64,000 nucleotides of DNA, from the NCBI GenBank assembly GCA_039566865.1, contig CM076949.1, positions 17,770,501 to 17,834,500 of the forward strand. The letters run 5' to 3'. Numbering within the stretch: the first letter of the stretch is position 1; every line of letters starts with the position of its first letter. Origin of the DNA: Aurelia coerulea (taxonomy: Eukaryota > Cnidaria > Scyphozoa > Semaeostomeae > Ulmaridae). Positions 42,839-54,365 of this stretch are shown piece after piece. The notes below the pieces were generated by a model. The model was given only the letters and a program-made list of their open reading frames with translations. It was not told the DNA's origin and searched no databases. The translations under genes and the position numbers were made by a program.

Positions 42839-42839
42839 A

Positions 42840-43500
42840 TAAAGATAGAGCCACTCTCTCATCCTCCGGGCCTGGCTCATGTGTGGGGGTGGAGGGTGAG
42901 ATCGAAGTTTGCACAACCACAGTTTACTCTGGGGGTGCGCCTCTCTCATCCTCCAGGTCTGGCGAATGTGTTGGAACGGATCATGATATGGAGTATGCCA
43001 AAGCCGAGGGTTACGGGGCAATGTCCCTAACTCGCCCTCCCCCGGTATGCATATGCACAGTATTATTAATGTAGTAGGGCATCATGAACTCACTGATAAT
43101 CATTTACCTGAAAACGAGGCTACCTCACTTCACTCAATCAGAGCAAAAACAAAGAGGTTTGATTATTGCATACCTAAGTATCAACTCAATCCGAAACAAA
43201 TTTGAGTAGCAGATAATCTCAATGTTTTAGCTGCTGCAGGGACGAAAATCGATGGCACCTTCTGCACCTTCACAACTAGCAAGTTTCTATTGTATGGCTT
43301 ACTCATTTATATCAGAGAGTATGTTCCCTTCAAAGAGCTATCTGTCTACAAGCCACCAAAGGACATCGAATGTGGGTTGATTAAAATAAGTCTCAAGAGG
43401 CAAAGGTGGGCACTCTTCGGCATTTAACGACCTCCCTCTCAATCTCAAAAAATATTCTTTGAATGAAAGGATAGGAAGAGGGGCTGGATTTTTGCAGCAG
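42840..43500. other. Intergenic, nothing recognised
   Basis: Pro/Gly-rich short frames at 42734-43074 come from CCTC/GGAG-rich sequence and are not supported as genes. Confidence 0.45.
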
Positions 43501-44758
43501 CAAATACAGTCGTGGCTAAAAGTTTAAAACCACATTCCTATCAACAACGTTTCTTGGCCTAAAGATATGGAACCCTACCACTCTGCCTATTTTAATCTCT
43601 TTGAGTTGAGTTATATCAACTTTCCATGTAGATTCCAAATTAAGAAATTTTTTTTAAATTTCGGCACCAATTTGCTATGATGTCACAATGAAATCTATAG
43701 AAATTCCAGTGGCTCTGCCGAAAAGGGGTATGATCCAAAAATTGTGTTACTCAGCTGGATTCTACATCAATCTATGCACAATTCATTTCTAGGATTTGTT
43801 TGCAAAATATCGAAAGTCCACGACGAATATTGCTTCAAGGAAAAAAGGTAGTGGATGGCCTTTAGTCCAAAGCTATGGCCATAAGTTTAAGACCATCCCT
43901 GGAAAATTGTGAACAAATTTCTTTGCTTGCGAGGAAAGAGCATGTGTTCGATAATTGCTGCGAAGCACATGCGTGTAGCTGCTAATAAACGAGATTGATC
44001 AGAAATTTAGCGAGATCTGTGTGTGTGTATTTCATTGGAAGAATATTTATGTAAAACATGGAATATAGAATGATGAAATGGAATAATGGAATGGAATGAT
44101 GGAGTAGAATGGTAGAGATGGAATAGTCAAACTATTGGTCGCTTTTGAAAAAATACAACATTGTCTTTTTCAAGGTCTCCTTAGTCTATTTTGCATATAT
44201 TTTCTTGAGAGTTTTCATGAAATTTTCTTAAATTTCGACTGAAACAGCAAGCATGATCGCAGACAGTGTGGGCAGACATCAAGTAAAGTTAGTTGACGGA
44301 GACAACGGAGATAAATAGCTTACCCAAGAGCTGCGTCAAAGTCATTAGAAAGAATGACCATGGCTACATATTATGCAGATATAAAATTAGCCAATTGTAT
44401 TTGATGATATCGGCACGTGTGTGCGTATCTTTTCATTAGGGGAGCAACTAGGATGTGCGTAGGCGTTTCTTTGTCCTAATTATAGATTGCCTCTACTTAG
44501 CTTCGTCAACTAACTTTAAGTCGTTCAATGGAGTGATGGAATGGAATGATGGAATAGAATAGTCGAGATGGAATGGCCAAACTATTAGTCAGTTTTGAAA
44601 AAAATTATACCAATGTTTTCCTCTCAATCTCAACGATGCTGAAAGTGATATTTTTGGAATTGCTCTTCAACTCGAATCTTCCCTTGGAAAACCAAACCTT
44701 CTCCTGGGGACATATAACTTCTTTTGAATGGTAGTGAGCCGCCCCCACCCCTCTTTAA

Positions 44759-45639
44759 CCCTAATCCACATGGGGGGTGGATTCCACCCCCCCCCCTCAA
44801 GGTTTTATTTGCCGCGTTTTTAAACGACGTTTGCTATGTCCTCCAGCCTCCCTGACTTTACTAATTATCTATTAGCCACATTTTGGTGGAAAAATTTTTG
44901 AACAATAGGACTCACAGGTCACGTGACATGCCCATATTTGGAAGGTGGTAGCAGCAAAATCATTGTTTTCAATGATTTCAATGGAATTATTTGATTTAAT
45001 TATGAAGTATTATACAGCAAATGAATCAGCAAACGAAGGGCGTCAATTTGATACCGGAATTTCTGGAATTTGATGATGTCAGCATTTTTTTATAATGACG
45101 TCATTTTGGCCGCCATTTTGGATTAATTGGCAATTTTTTCAAGTTTTTTCGAACTTTTTCAATGAAAAACACTCGAATGATACATTTGTTATAGATAATC
45201 ACCATTTTATAGGTTCTTTTGGTCTCTTTTTACATAGAATAAATTAATCGCACAAATGACGTCATAAAAATCGGCTAATTTCTGCCAAAATATCACTCCA
45301 AAATCGTTATTTTCAACGAAATAATATTTTATCACCACATATGTTGTCAAACTGAACCAAAAACTGCACAAAGTTAATGCAAAATCTTCATTAAACTTGA
45401 AATCAACTTGGAAGCATGATTTTCACAGATTTTCAGCTTTGTGACATCACTGTGACATCACAAGGCGTGGCAGCCACACCCAAATTACGCTACGAGCTAC
45501 AAATTACCTGTTCTATAACTGTGCCAAGTTGCATTGAATTCGGATGAGTCTAAAGCAGTTTTCAGAGGGGGGGGGGGTGGAAAGCACCCCCCCCCCCCCT
45601 CATAAATGGTAGCTCGAAAAAAGCCCATATGGATTAGGG
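44759..45639. mobile_element. piggyBac-like MITE with TGACGTCA palindromes, copy 2
   Basis: TTAA (44755-44758 and 45640-45643) flanks the ends CCCTAATCCACATGGGG and, inverted, CCCTAATCCATATGGGC. Subterminal C/G-run hairpins are present. The interior has ATGACGTCAT (near 45100 and 45258) and degraded TGACATCA forms. Confidence 0.88.
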
Positions 45640-45798
45640 TTAACGTTGGCGGACAACTGTCTTGCACTATTCTTCTGAGCTGCACTTCACTTAACTTCAT
45701 TAAAAGCTAGTTCAAATAATAGAATAACATTAAACCAAATAACTATGTGATTTGTAAATTGTAACTTCAAACTAAGAATCCAAGGGCGATCCATAACG

Positions 45799-46623
45799 TT
45801 GGCGACCCATTTGGACTATGGCGATATAATCTATCATAGAGATGATCCTGGGATGCAGCTGAACTTTACCCGGAGACTTGAGCAGACTCAGTATTTGGCT
45901 GCATTAGCTGTGACTGGAGCATGGAGAGGTACAAGTAGGAACAGGCTCTATGATGAACTAGGCTGGGAAACCCTTTACCATAGGCGATGGTATAGACGTT
46001 TGTGTCATTTCTTTAAATTAGTAGGGTCCCATTCACCCGAGTATTTGTTTTCTGAAATCCCTCCGGAGCGTCAAATATTGTACAATCTTAGAAATCCGCG
46101 GGTTTACGATCAAAATATTGTACGAACTGTTCGCTTTTCAAACACGTATTTCCAGAGCACACTCCATGAGTGGAATTTACTCGACGACGAGATCAAAAAT
46201 TCAAGGTCCATTTCTGAGTTTAAACAAAAATTGCTTCAAATTATAAAACCTGTGACAAACTCCATGTACAACATTTCTGATATAGATGGTGTTAGATACC
46301 TGACTAAAATTCGATTGAAATTTAGTGCTCTTAATGAACATAAATTCAGACATAGATTTGACTGTATAAACCCTTGCTGCGCCTGTGGCGAAGCGGTAGA
46401 GGATAATGAACACTTTCTCCTGCACTGCCCTCGTTTTGACACGATGCGAAGAGATCTCCTTGGTCAACTTTCTGACATTCCCGGGATTGATATTACATCA
46501 ATGGATTCAAAATCCTTATGCCAACTGTTACTGTTTGGAAGCAACAACTTATCCGTTGTTGCAAATCGTATAATTTTAGAAGCGTCGATGGCATATTTGA
46601 AAGCAACAAAAAGATTCAGTTAG
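45799..46623 (+). pseudogene. C-terminal part of family-B LINE protein
   Basis: An uninterrupted frame of about 275 codons matching the region downstream of the reverse transcriptase: HLDYGDIIYHRDDP, ALAVTGAWRGTSRNRLY, ELGWETLYHRRWYRRLCHF. It has a C-terminal knuckle CCACGEAVEDNEHFLLHC and ends in ATKRFS. The polymerase and endonuclease are absent because of 5' truncation. It is very similar to the end of the protein encoded at 23898-25784. Confidence 0.92.
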
Positions 46624-46781
46624 GGTGGCTCTGCTCTCTGCTCTGGTTGGGATGGGGGCAGAGTTACCTTAAATTTTTTGAGTAAATCGCAGCGCCCATT
46701 CGTTTACGTCTTCGTAATGTAGTGTTTTTTGTGGTAATGTTGTGTTGATAAACTATACTATTTATTAATTATCTATTGTAA

Positions 46782-46838
46782 GTGCTATTCACAGTGGGAA
46801 CTCGATGACCATGTGTCCATTTTCACTGTGAGTGGCAC
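46782..46838 (+). other. 3' UTR stem-loop of family-B retrotransposon
   Basis: GTGCTATTCACAGTGGGAA pairs with TTTTCACTGTGAGTGGCAC around a loop with GATGACC and GTGTC, matching the fold at 23428-23485 with different stem bases. Confidence 0.7.
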
Positions 46839-47144
46839 ACTCTATCTTATGTTTAGTTTATCTGTTAAATGTAGTTGATTTTAAGGAGTATATAAAAAAA
46901 AAAAGGGCGATCCTCTTTTCGGCAAAACCACTGTAATTTCCGAAAAAATTGCTATAGATTTCATTGACATGATAGCAAAATGGCGCCGAAATTCAAAAAT
47001 AACATCAAAATTTGGAATCTACATGAAAGTTGATCGAAATGAGCTCCAAGAGAGCAAAATAGGCAGAGTGATTGGGTTCAATATCGTTATGCCAAGAAAC
47101 GTTGTTGAAAAAATGTCGTCTTCAATTTTTTGGCCACGACTGTA

Positions 47145-47930
47145 TGAAAGTATCAGTTTAATTGGTGATTTTCAATTGTGAACCCAAAGAGAACATTTTC
47201 AGTGACTTCATGGTTAGCTATAATTTGCAAATCGGGCCAAGAGCACAACCTGCTTTAAGTGTGACAGCCCTAGATGACCTAGATCTATAGATTTGATTCT
47301 GACAAACAGAGAAAAGTAATTTTCAGAACGCAGTAATGATACATACAGGGCTGTCGGACTTCCACGCCTTGATTGTTAGTTCTTAAAGGTGGATACAAGA
47401 AAAAGTGCCTAATGTCATTACACATAGATGCCAGGGGCGTAACCAAAGGGGGTGCAGGGGGTGCCGCACCCCCCCCCCAACCCAACATTCAGTTTGTCGG
47501 CAAATTGATAATATCTGTCGGCAAATCAAAAACGTTTCCTTGGTACTGGTACTACTGAGTGTCTGTCAGCGAATACAGTTTCTAAATCTTTCAAAAGGTT
47601 AGTGTGAAACTCAGTGACTGATTTCTTTGAACTGAATGACTGAACGATCTTGGGTCTTGGGAGAGGCATTCTAAGCCAAAGTAGAATGCATATTCTCAAA
47701 ATTTTCTTGGTGGCTTTGCCCCCAGACCTACTTATTTCAAGATCCCATTTGCCCTAACCTGTGCGTGTCATTGGCTATAGGGTTCCCTATTTGCTACTGC
47801 TCCTTCAAGCAATTTCATCAAAATAATTTGAAGAGCAAGCTGTACTCTGACATGTTCGTCTACTTTCCTAGATTAACTTGCTTAGATGGGTATAAATTCT
47901 CAATGCAAATTCAATAAAACATCCTGCCCA
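47145..47930. other. Fragments of hAT-type repeats
   Basis: A left hAT-like end, CAGGGGCGTAACCAAAGG, starts at 47432, followed by GGGTGCCGCACCCCC. Near 47665-47740 there is AGGCATTCTAAGCCAAAGTAG...TTTGCCCCCAGACC, the interior of the 11058 family. The right end is missing. Confidence 0.55.
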
Positions 47931-49050
47931 TTTTGTGTTTACACCAATTTCTGTGCCGAGGACTTTAGAAAGAATCTCTTGTGATCAGATTTCGTCTGAA
48001 CGACAGGATAACGAGGATTATGCTGCTTTTGACACTGTGGTTACTGATACACTAAATAGACATGCTCCTCTTATGACACAATGTTTGCGTGCAAACGGTG
48101 GCCCTTTTATGACCAAGGCCTTACGAAAAGCGATGATGCATCGTAAACAGCTATGCAATAGATACATTAAGAGTAAAACTAACGAGAACATTAAAACCTG
48201 TAAAATGCAAAGGATTGTTTGCGTAAAACTAGGTAAACTCCTGCGCAGGACGAGATCTGATTACTATACGTAGGAACCTTGACCTTGGAGACCTTCTGAT
48301 CGTAAATTTTGGAAGACTGTCTGTCATACCGGTTTTTTCAAGTGAGATACAAACAACGTCTGAACTTCATCCGCGACTCTGATTGAAGATCGAAAAATGA
48401 TAACTGAAGACGCAAAAGTTACCGAGATTTTCAGTCGTTATTTCGCAAATATCACAGAGAGTCTAGGAATCTCCGAAGACCAGTCGCTACTATCACAAAC
48501 AAATGGGATAAATAATCCAATAGAAAATGCTATCAAGGCATATGAAAATCATCCTGGCATCAAGATGATTGAAGAATGTTGCGAATTGAGCAAATTTGAA
48601 TTTAAGCCAGTGACTGTCAATGAGAATGCGATACTTTTACAGATTCGAAAACTGAATATAAAAATAGGCATCTCCCTTAAACGGCATTCCTGCCAAGATT
48701 CTTAAACAAAATGCAGACATTTTTGCAATCCTTTTCCAGAAAATCTTCAATTCAAATTTATTAGAGTGCTATTTTCCAAAGGATCTGAAAGCTGGTGAGA
48801 TCTTGTCATTTTTCAAAAGCCTTGATGCTTTTGTCAAGAAGGATTATAGACCTATAACGGTTTTATCGTCTGTGTCCAAATTTACGAGAGGGTCTTGGAG
48901 AGTCAAATCAAATCTAATGCCCTCAGCTTCCTTTCTCCTCTTCTGTGCGGATTTCGAGATGGCTATCGAACCCAATCACTTCAACATGCACTCGTGCGAC
49001 TCATCAAAAATGCAAAAAAAATCCTTAGATAAAAGGGGGTTTTGCTGGAG
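47930..49050 (+). pseudogene. Decayed CR1-like non-LTR retrotransposon fragment
   Basis: Three frame-shifted blocks resemble the region between endonuclease and reverse transcriptase of CR1/Jockey elements: NRHAPLMTQCLRANGGPFMT-KALRKAMMHRKQL with a later CVKLGKLLRRTRSDYY, then ITEDAKVTEIFSRYFANIT and FKPVTVNENAILLQIRKLN, then KDYRPITVLSSVSK. The catalytic FADD block is gone. It is older than, and different from, families A and B. It ends beside a 23-bp tandem duplication (GGAGCACTACTTAAGGATC, about 49040-49088). Confidence 0.8.
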
Positions 49051-49333
49051 CACTACTTAAGGATCTGCTGGAGCACTACTTAAGGATCTTTCACAGGCTT
49101 TATATTGCTTTCTGAGGGCATCGCCCCAGACCCCAATATTTGCTGCACCTTTGACACAACACAAATCAGTGCCCCATTCACTAAAATTCTCTCACTAGTC
49201 TGTTCAACAAGGAGGTACTGACACATGTTTTTCTCAGGATTTCGAGGGAGCAGTGTCCAGTGACAGAATTACCAGCCTTGGTAAATCAACAAATAGCTGC
49301 CGCAAAAAAGGTAGCCATCTGAAGTGTAGACTT

Positions 49334-50100
49334 CAGTGGCGGAGCCACGGGAGGGTATGGGGGGGTAAATACCCCCCCACTTTTTTGAAAATGTGGTAAT
49401 TCAGATTCGTCCAAAAATGACATAAAAAATGTTAAGGTAGGGGTAGGTCTGTGTTCAGTCCTTAATATCGCTTTCTTGGTCATCTAATGCTAAATATAAT
49501 CTCATCATTCTGAAATCTTTGTGTGTCGTTTGTGATCGCATAGCAAAGTGAAATTGATCAACGCATACTTGCGTGCAAAAATGGGAGAAGAACGACTTGA
49601 GCAGTTAGTGCTCATTACCCTGGGTACCAGCCTCTCTAACACTGTTTTTATGTTAGAGAGGCTGGTACCCAGGGTAAGTGCTCATTAGCAGTGAGCGGGA
49701 TATCTCCAGTTTGCTATCAAGCCAAGAAAAGTTCCCCTTTGAGCATTATCAACGTTACAGCCTGACTTAATTAGACCACATACTTTGGGGAACTTGGATT
49801 CAAGATCAAATGTATATTTCAGATACATTTTCATATAACTCATTTTCAGTTTTACTATTTGCAATACTTATTGTAAATTGTAATACAATTTAAAAGCCTT
49901 GCATCGAAGTTTCTCGCTCACATGCATATCAATGATTTCATCTGTCGTTTTCTATCAGAAAAAAGGGCGTATTACTATATCCAAAAAGGGCGTTTCCCTA
50001 AGATCTAAAGGGCGTGGTCTGGAAAAATTTTCCGGGGGCTTCGCCCCCGGACTCCCTCATTGTTTACCCCCCCACTTCACGGCGGCTGGCGCCGCCGCTG
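49334..50100. mobile_element. hAT-like MITE inside the gypsy 3' LTR
   Basis: The ends CAGTGGCGGAGCCACGGG and, inverted, CAGCGGCGGCGCCAGCCG are flanked by GTAGACTT on both sides (49326-49333 and 50101-50108). It contains the C-run hairpins and GGGGGCTTCGCCCCC motif of the 11058 family. It is itself interrupted by a 61-bp hairpin at 49616-49676. Confidence 0.92.
49616..49676. mobile_element. 61-bp hairpin insertion with 9-bp target duplication
   Basis: TACCCTGGGTACCAGCC opens a perfect 26-bp stem around a 9-base loop. AGTGCTCAT flanks both sides (49607-49615 and 49677-49685). The end resembles TAGCCTGnnnnCCAGACC of the hairpins at 17332 and 32159. Confidence 0.88.
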
Positions 50101-50221
50101 GTAGACTTCTATGGTAGGCCGAGACCAGAGAGGAGACGTGTGCTTCGGAGCAAGCTACGCCATAAAAGTATCTTACATGAAGTATTTACAAAACATAACA
50201 ATAAAAATAAATCACTACAAT

Positions 50222-50236
50222 GCTCCCTTTTTTTTA
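50222..50236 (-). other. Polypurine tract of gypsy element
   Basis: In the sense direction AAAAAAAAGGGAGC lies directly before the 3' LTR, as expected for plus-strand priming. Confidence 0.7.
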
Positions 50237-50276
50237 AACGACACGTCCAAGTTTATAGTCTTTCCTTCTCTCCTGT

Positions 50277-51411
50277 TTACCTGTTCATATTCGATGGTAC
50301 GACAAGTCCATATCTTCGAACTGGTATTCTCGATCGCTGTGATCGTCTAGGCCTAACGTCCTGATTCTCTCCTCTGATCTCTATCTCATTGTTCTCTGAT
50401 TCTGTATCTGCTGTCTCTCTACGATCTATGTCTCTCTTTTCTGTTTCACTATCGCTATCATCATCATCTCTCACGGTCTCATAACGTGGTACTTTCTTGA
50501 AATGTGATATATTTCGTGTTATGATATGTCTTTTGTTCTTTGCTACAACTCTGGTGCCTTTGCGACTTGTAACAGTGAATCTTTCTGGACTAAACTTAGA
50601 GGTCAATTTATTTCTTTTCTTTTGTAGACAGATTACGATGTCTCCTTCCTTGATGTCTTCTTCTTTTGCATTCTGCCTTTTGTCGTAATACTCTTCGTTT
50701 CTTTCCTTACTTTTCTCTATGTTCTCCTTCGCCTCTTTGTGCTTGTTTACGGTTTTCTTGGCTGGCAGTTCAGGTAAATATCCTCTGATCTTTCGATTAT
50801 ACAACAGTTCACATGGTGCTATCTTCGTTGTTGCATGAGGAGTCGTTCTATACGAAAGTAAAAATCGTTGGAGTTCCTGTCTCCAGTTTCTCCCCTCGAG
50901 AAGTGCGGTTTGTAATAATTTTTCCAGTGGATTATTGAAGTTCTCAACATTAGCATTTCCCTGTGGCCAAAGAGGAGTACTTGGATTCCAGTCAATATTA
51001 AGTGCTTTGTCGTATCTCTCACACTCTGTCCCATTAAACGGTGGTCCTTTATCACTTGAAAGCTTGACTGGTATGCCATGAGTGGCGAAAATTCTGTCCA
51101 ATTTTGGAATCACTGCAGGCGCTGCTGTAGAGTGTACGATCTCTACTTCTGGAAACTTTGTGTATTTATCAATTGCTACTAATAAATACTGTTGAGAATT
51201 CGGTATTGGTCCAAGAAAGTCAATAGCTACGTCATACTAAGGTATGTCCTCAGTAGGTGTTATCTGCATTGGCTCGACTGGTTTACTTGCACCAACTGCT
51301 TGACAAGAGCTGCATTTTTCGATTTGCATCTTTGGCTCATATTTGGATACCAAATTTTTTCCCTTTGTAAGCTCTTTGTTTTCTCGATGCCTTGATGGCC
51401 TTTATGTGCTA
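50277..51411 (-). pseudogene. Gypsy integrase, catalytic and C-terminal part (broken)
   Basis: The integrase core has the first catalytic Asp in VAIDFLGP, the second in SSDKGPPFNG and the Glu in GNANVENFN, followed by YRTTPHATTKIAPCELLYN and a basic C-terminal tail. An in-frame TAG at 51237-51239 precedes the core, where the family usually has Trp. A frameshift near 51335 separates the core from the zinc-binding HHCC part (AHKGHQGI...CSSCQ). The palindrome at 51412-54027 then cuts through this N-terminal domain. It cannot be functional. Confidence 0.9.
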
Positions 51412-54027
51412 GCATAGCCGTCAAATCTTTTCTTTTGTCAAAAGATCCCGTGGGGTTCTGACTCACGCTCTGATCAGATCGCATTTTCTCCTATGATTGA
51501 CCAATCAAATGCCGTTGTTGTGTTTACTTCCGCGTTTCGCAGCAAAACTTAGGCCATTTTCGGCCGTTTTGACCACTCTCCGGAAAAAATCATTGCACGA
51601 TCGGATAAATCGAATTTCGTCAAAATTTCAAGTGGAGAAGATTCTCCATGCTTTGGACCATAAGTGTTTTCGGTATGGCTTTGCGATCACTAAAAATAGC
51701 AGAATTGTGGCATTTTTAAGCTCACTGCAGTCATTCATCGGTTACAGACTCTATGATTAGCAAAAAGAAGAGTAGAAAATTGAAAACCTGAAAAAGAACT
51801 AGTGCATACACATACCTCAGATGGATTTAATAACAAACATCCACTTTTTCTGCCGCGATCTACAGCGAGTTTCACCAGCAAATAACACAGTCAACAAAAA
51901 TAGGCGCGAGAACTTGAATGATCAGCTACATGCCATCGTCGAGTGAGAACAGCATCCGATTCCAATGAACAGAAATATGAATAAATCAACGGTGAATAAC
52001 GAATACATGAACTTGCCATATGCTGAAGATTACGGGAGTAGCTGTACGTCCACTCTGGCCCAGAAAGAACAATTTTGTGATGTCTTTTTCGATAAACCAT
52101 CTGTGGATAAACCGTGCCACCATTCCTTTATCCAACTGCGGCTATCTGCACGCAGGCTAGATGGAAACCGCCAATAACATTACCAAAACGATGTACGAAT
52201 TGATCGGTCACTTCCCATCTTTTATTGCAAGAAAAATATCTATCGTCTTATGGTCTAGCAGGCTAGCAGCTTCACGAAACAGAACTGAAATGCTAGGTTT
52301 AGTGTTCTTACGAATACGAATAACAAGAAGAAATGTACATCTTATTTTCATAACGAGTAAAAAAGATCGATCTTTTCGACATTTGAAATACTATTTATAG
52401 AAGCTCCTCATGTCAATTTCACATTTTGGGCGGATATCATCAACAATATTTTATCTTTTAGAAGTCCTTCGTTAGAAAATCACCCCTTCACAGTCAAGCA
52501 ACACAGTAGCATCAAAGCAAAGTTGGGCAGTTTGCAAACTCATTGCCCATTCATGGAAGAAAACCCCTATTTTTGTAAGATTCTACAACTTTCATCCAAT
52601 AAAGAAAGCTCCTCAAAATTCTCACTTTCTGAGTACAAAATGTTTCGTAAGAGTTTCTTAAAAGTTCTCTCAAATTTCTATCGGTGGTGTAGGATCTCTG
52701 GGATCTCCTGTGCCTTAGACAAAAATTGTGCGGCAAATTATGCCACAATAGTGTAGATCACATACGAACTCTCATGTAAGAAACTCTTACGAAACATTTT
52801 GTACTCAGAAAGTGAGAATTTTGAGGAGCTTTCTTTATTGGATGAAAGTTGTAGAATCTTACAAAAATAGGGGTTTTCTTCCATGAATGGGCAATGAGTT
52901 TGCAAACTGCCCAACTTTGCTTTGATGCTACTGTGTTGCTTGACTGTGAAGGGGTGATTTTCTAACGAAGGACTTCTAAAAGATAGAATATTGTTGATGA
53001 TATCCGCCCAAAATGTGAAATTGACATGAGGAGCTTCTATAAATAGTATTTCAAATGTCGAAAAGATCGATCTTTTTTACTCGTTATGAAAATAAGATGT
53101 ACATTTCTTCTTGTTATTCGTATTCGTAAGAACACTAAACCTAGCATTTCAGTTCTGTTTCGTGAAGCTGCTAGCCTGCTAGACCATAAGACGATAGATA
53201 TTTTTCTTGCAATAAAAGATGGGAAGTGACCGATCAATTCGTACATCGTTTTGGTAATGTTATTGGCGGTTTCCATCTAGCCTGCGTGCAGATAGCCGCA
53301 GTTGGATAAAGGAATGGTGGCACGGTTTATCCACAGATGGTTTATCGAAAAAGACATCACAAAATTGTCCTTTCTGGGCCAGAGTGGACGTACAGCTACT
53401 CCCGTAATCTTCAGCATATGGCAAGTTCATGTATTCGTTATTCACCGTTGATTTATTCATATTTCTGTTCATTGGAATCGGATGCTGTTCTCACTCGACG
53501 ATGGCATGTAGCTGATCATTCAAGTTCTCGCGCCTATTTTTGTTGACTGTGTTATTTGCTGGTGAAACTCGCTGTAGATCGCGGCAGAAAAAGTGGATGT
53601 TTGTTATTAAATCCATCTGAGGTATGTGTATGCACTAGTTCTTTTTCAGGTTTTCAATTTTCTACTCTTCTTTTTGCTAATCATAGAGTCTGTAACCGAT
53701 GAATGACTGCAGTGAGCTTTAAAATGCCACAATTCTGCTATTTTTAGTGATCGCAAAGCCATACCGAAAACACTTATGGTCCAAAGCATGGAGAATCTTC
53801 TCCACTTGAAATTTTGACGAAATTCGATTTATCCGATCGTGCAATGATTTTTTCCGGAGAGTGGTCAAAACGGCCGAAAATGGCCTAAGTTTTGCTGCGA
53901 AACGCGGAAGTAAACACAACAACGGCATTTGATTGGTCAATCATAGGAGAAAATGCGATCTGATCAGAGCGTGAGTCAGAACCCCACGGGATCTTTTGAC
54001 AAAAGAAAAGATTTGACGGCTATGCTA
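51412..54027. mobile_element. 2.6-kb near-perfect palindromic foldback element
   Basis: Arms of about 1249 bp (51412-52660 and 52777-54025) are inverted copies with centre 52718.5 and a loop of about 116 bp. TATGTGCTA flanks both sides (51403-51411 and 54028-54036). I see only two differences between arms (A/G near 52070, T/A near 51717). The ends read GCATAGCCGTCAAATC. No transposase is apparent; the arm reading frames (79, 70, 69 codons) have no recognisable motifs. A 9-bp duplication with kilobase inverted ends is typical of MULE-type or foldback elements. It is inserted in the gypsy integrase. Confidence 0.93.
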
Positions 54028-54036
54028 TATGTGCTA

Positions 54037-54365
54037 ATCTTGTTGCTCTGTCTTGTAAGACTTCTGGAATGATGATTCTGGTGCCTTTCATTAGGATATC
54101 TTTTGTTTTGTTGACTGTGATCTCTTCTGAACATCTCTTATATTGTTGAATCTCTTTGTCTTGTGTTTTCCATTGTCCTGTGTCTAAAGCTCGCTGAGCT
54201 TTTTGTAAGGCTCGGTCTTTCTTTGCTTCCTGTTTGATCTCTTCCAGTGTCATTGGCTTTGGTACTGTGTGCTCAATGACATAATTAACATATTCTTCAG
54301 CAATACGTTCCTCTGAACTTTCTTTCACATCCCTTGTTTCCGTGCGTTCATTGATTTGTTGATAT
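54037..54365 (-). pseudogene. Gypsy pol: linker between RNase H and integrase
   Basis: The frame includes EEYVNYVIEHTVPKPMTLEE and GTRIIIPEVLQDRATRLAH. It matches the linker found before the integrase zinc finger in Mag/K02A2.6-like elements. It is cut by the palindrome on one side and stops about 54365 on the other, where pol sequence is lost. Confidence 0.85.

Larger units (their letters stand above)
45793..46904 (+). mobile_element. Family-B non-LTR retrotransposon, 5'-truncated copy
   Basis: A target duplication of at least 9 bp, GGGCGATCC (45784-45792 and 46905-46913), flanks a unit ending in an A run. The coding part, 3' UTR and tail are in normal order. It was inserted into the inner edge of the right inverted repeat of the Tc1-like element. 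Confidence 0.93.
43507..47142. mobile_element. Tc1/mariner-like element with about 235-bp inverted ends, carrying nested insertions
   Basis: CAGTCGTGGC(T/C)AAAA opens both ends, and the inverted similarity runs about 235 bp (43507-43742 against 46905-47142). TA flanks both sides (43505-43506 and 47143-47144). No transposase frame remains. The interior contains a piggyBac-like MITE (44759-45639), a 5'-truncated LINE (45793-46904) and two copies of a GGAATGAT-rich stretch (about 44060-44150 and 44520-44610). Confidence 0.78.
49325..50219 (-). repeat. 3' LTR, split by a hAT insertion
   Basis: The pieces are 49325-49333 and 50109-50219; the 8-bp duplication at 50101-50108 belongs to the hAT event. 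Rejoined length is 120 bp, equal to the 5' LTR. Confidence 0.92.

Noticed and set aside
50236..50276. Possible envelope gene in the gypsy element
   Set aside because: The integrase frame ends about 40 bp before the polypurine tract, leaving no room for an envelope frame.
51497..53940. Mirror-image frames of 60-90 codons that occur twice
   Set aside because: They are duplicated because the DNA is a palindrome; one is shortened by a single base change in the other arm, and none has recognisable motifs.
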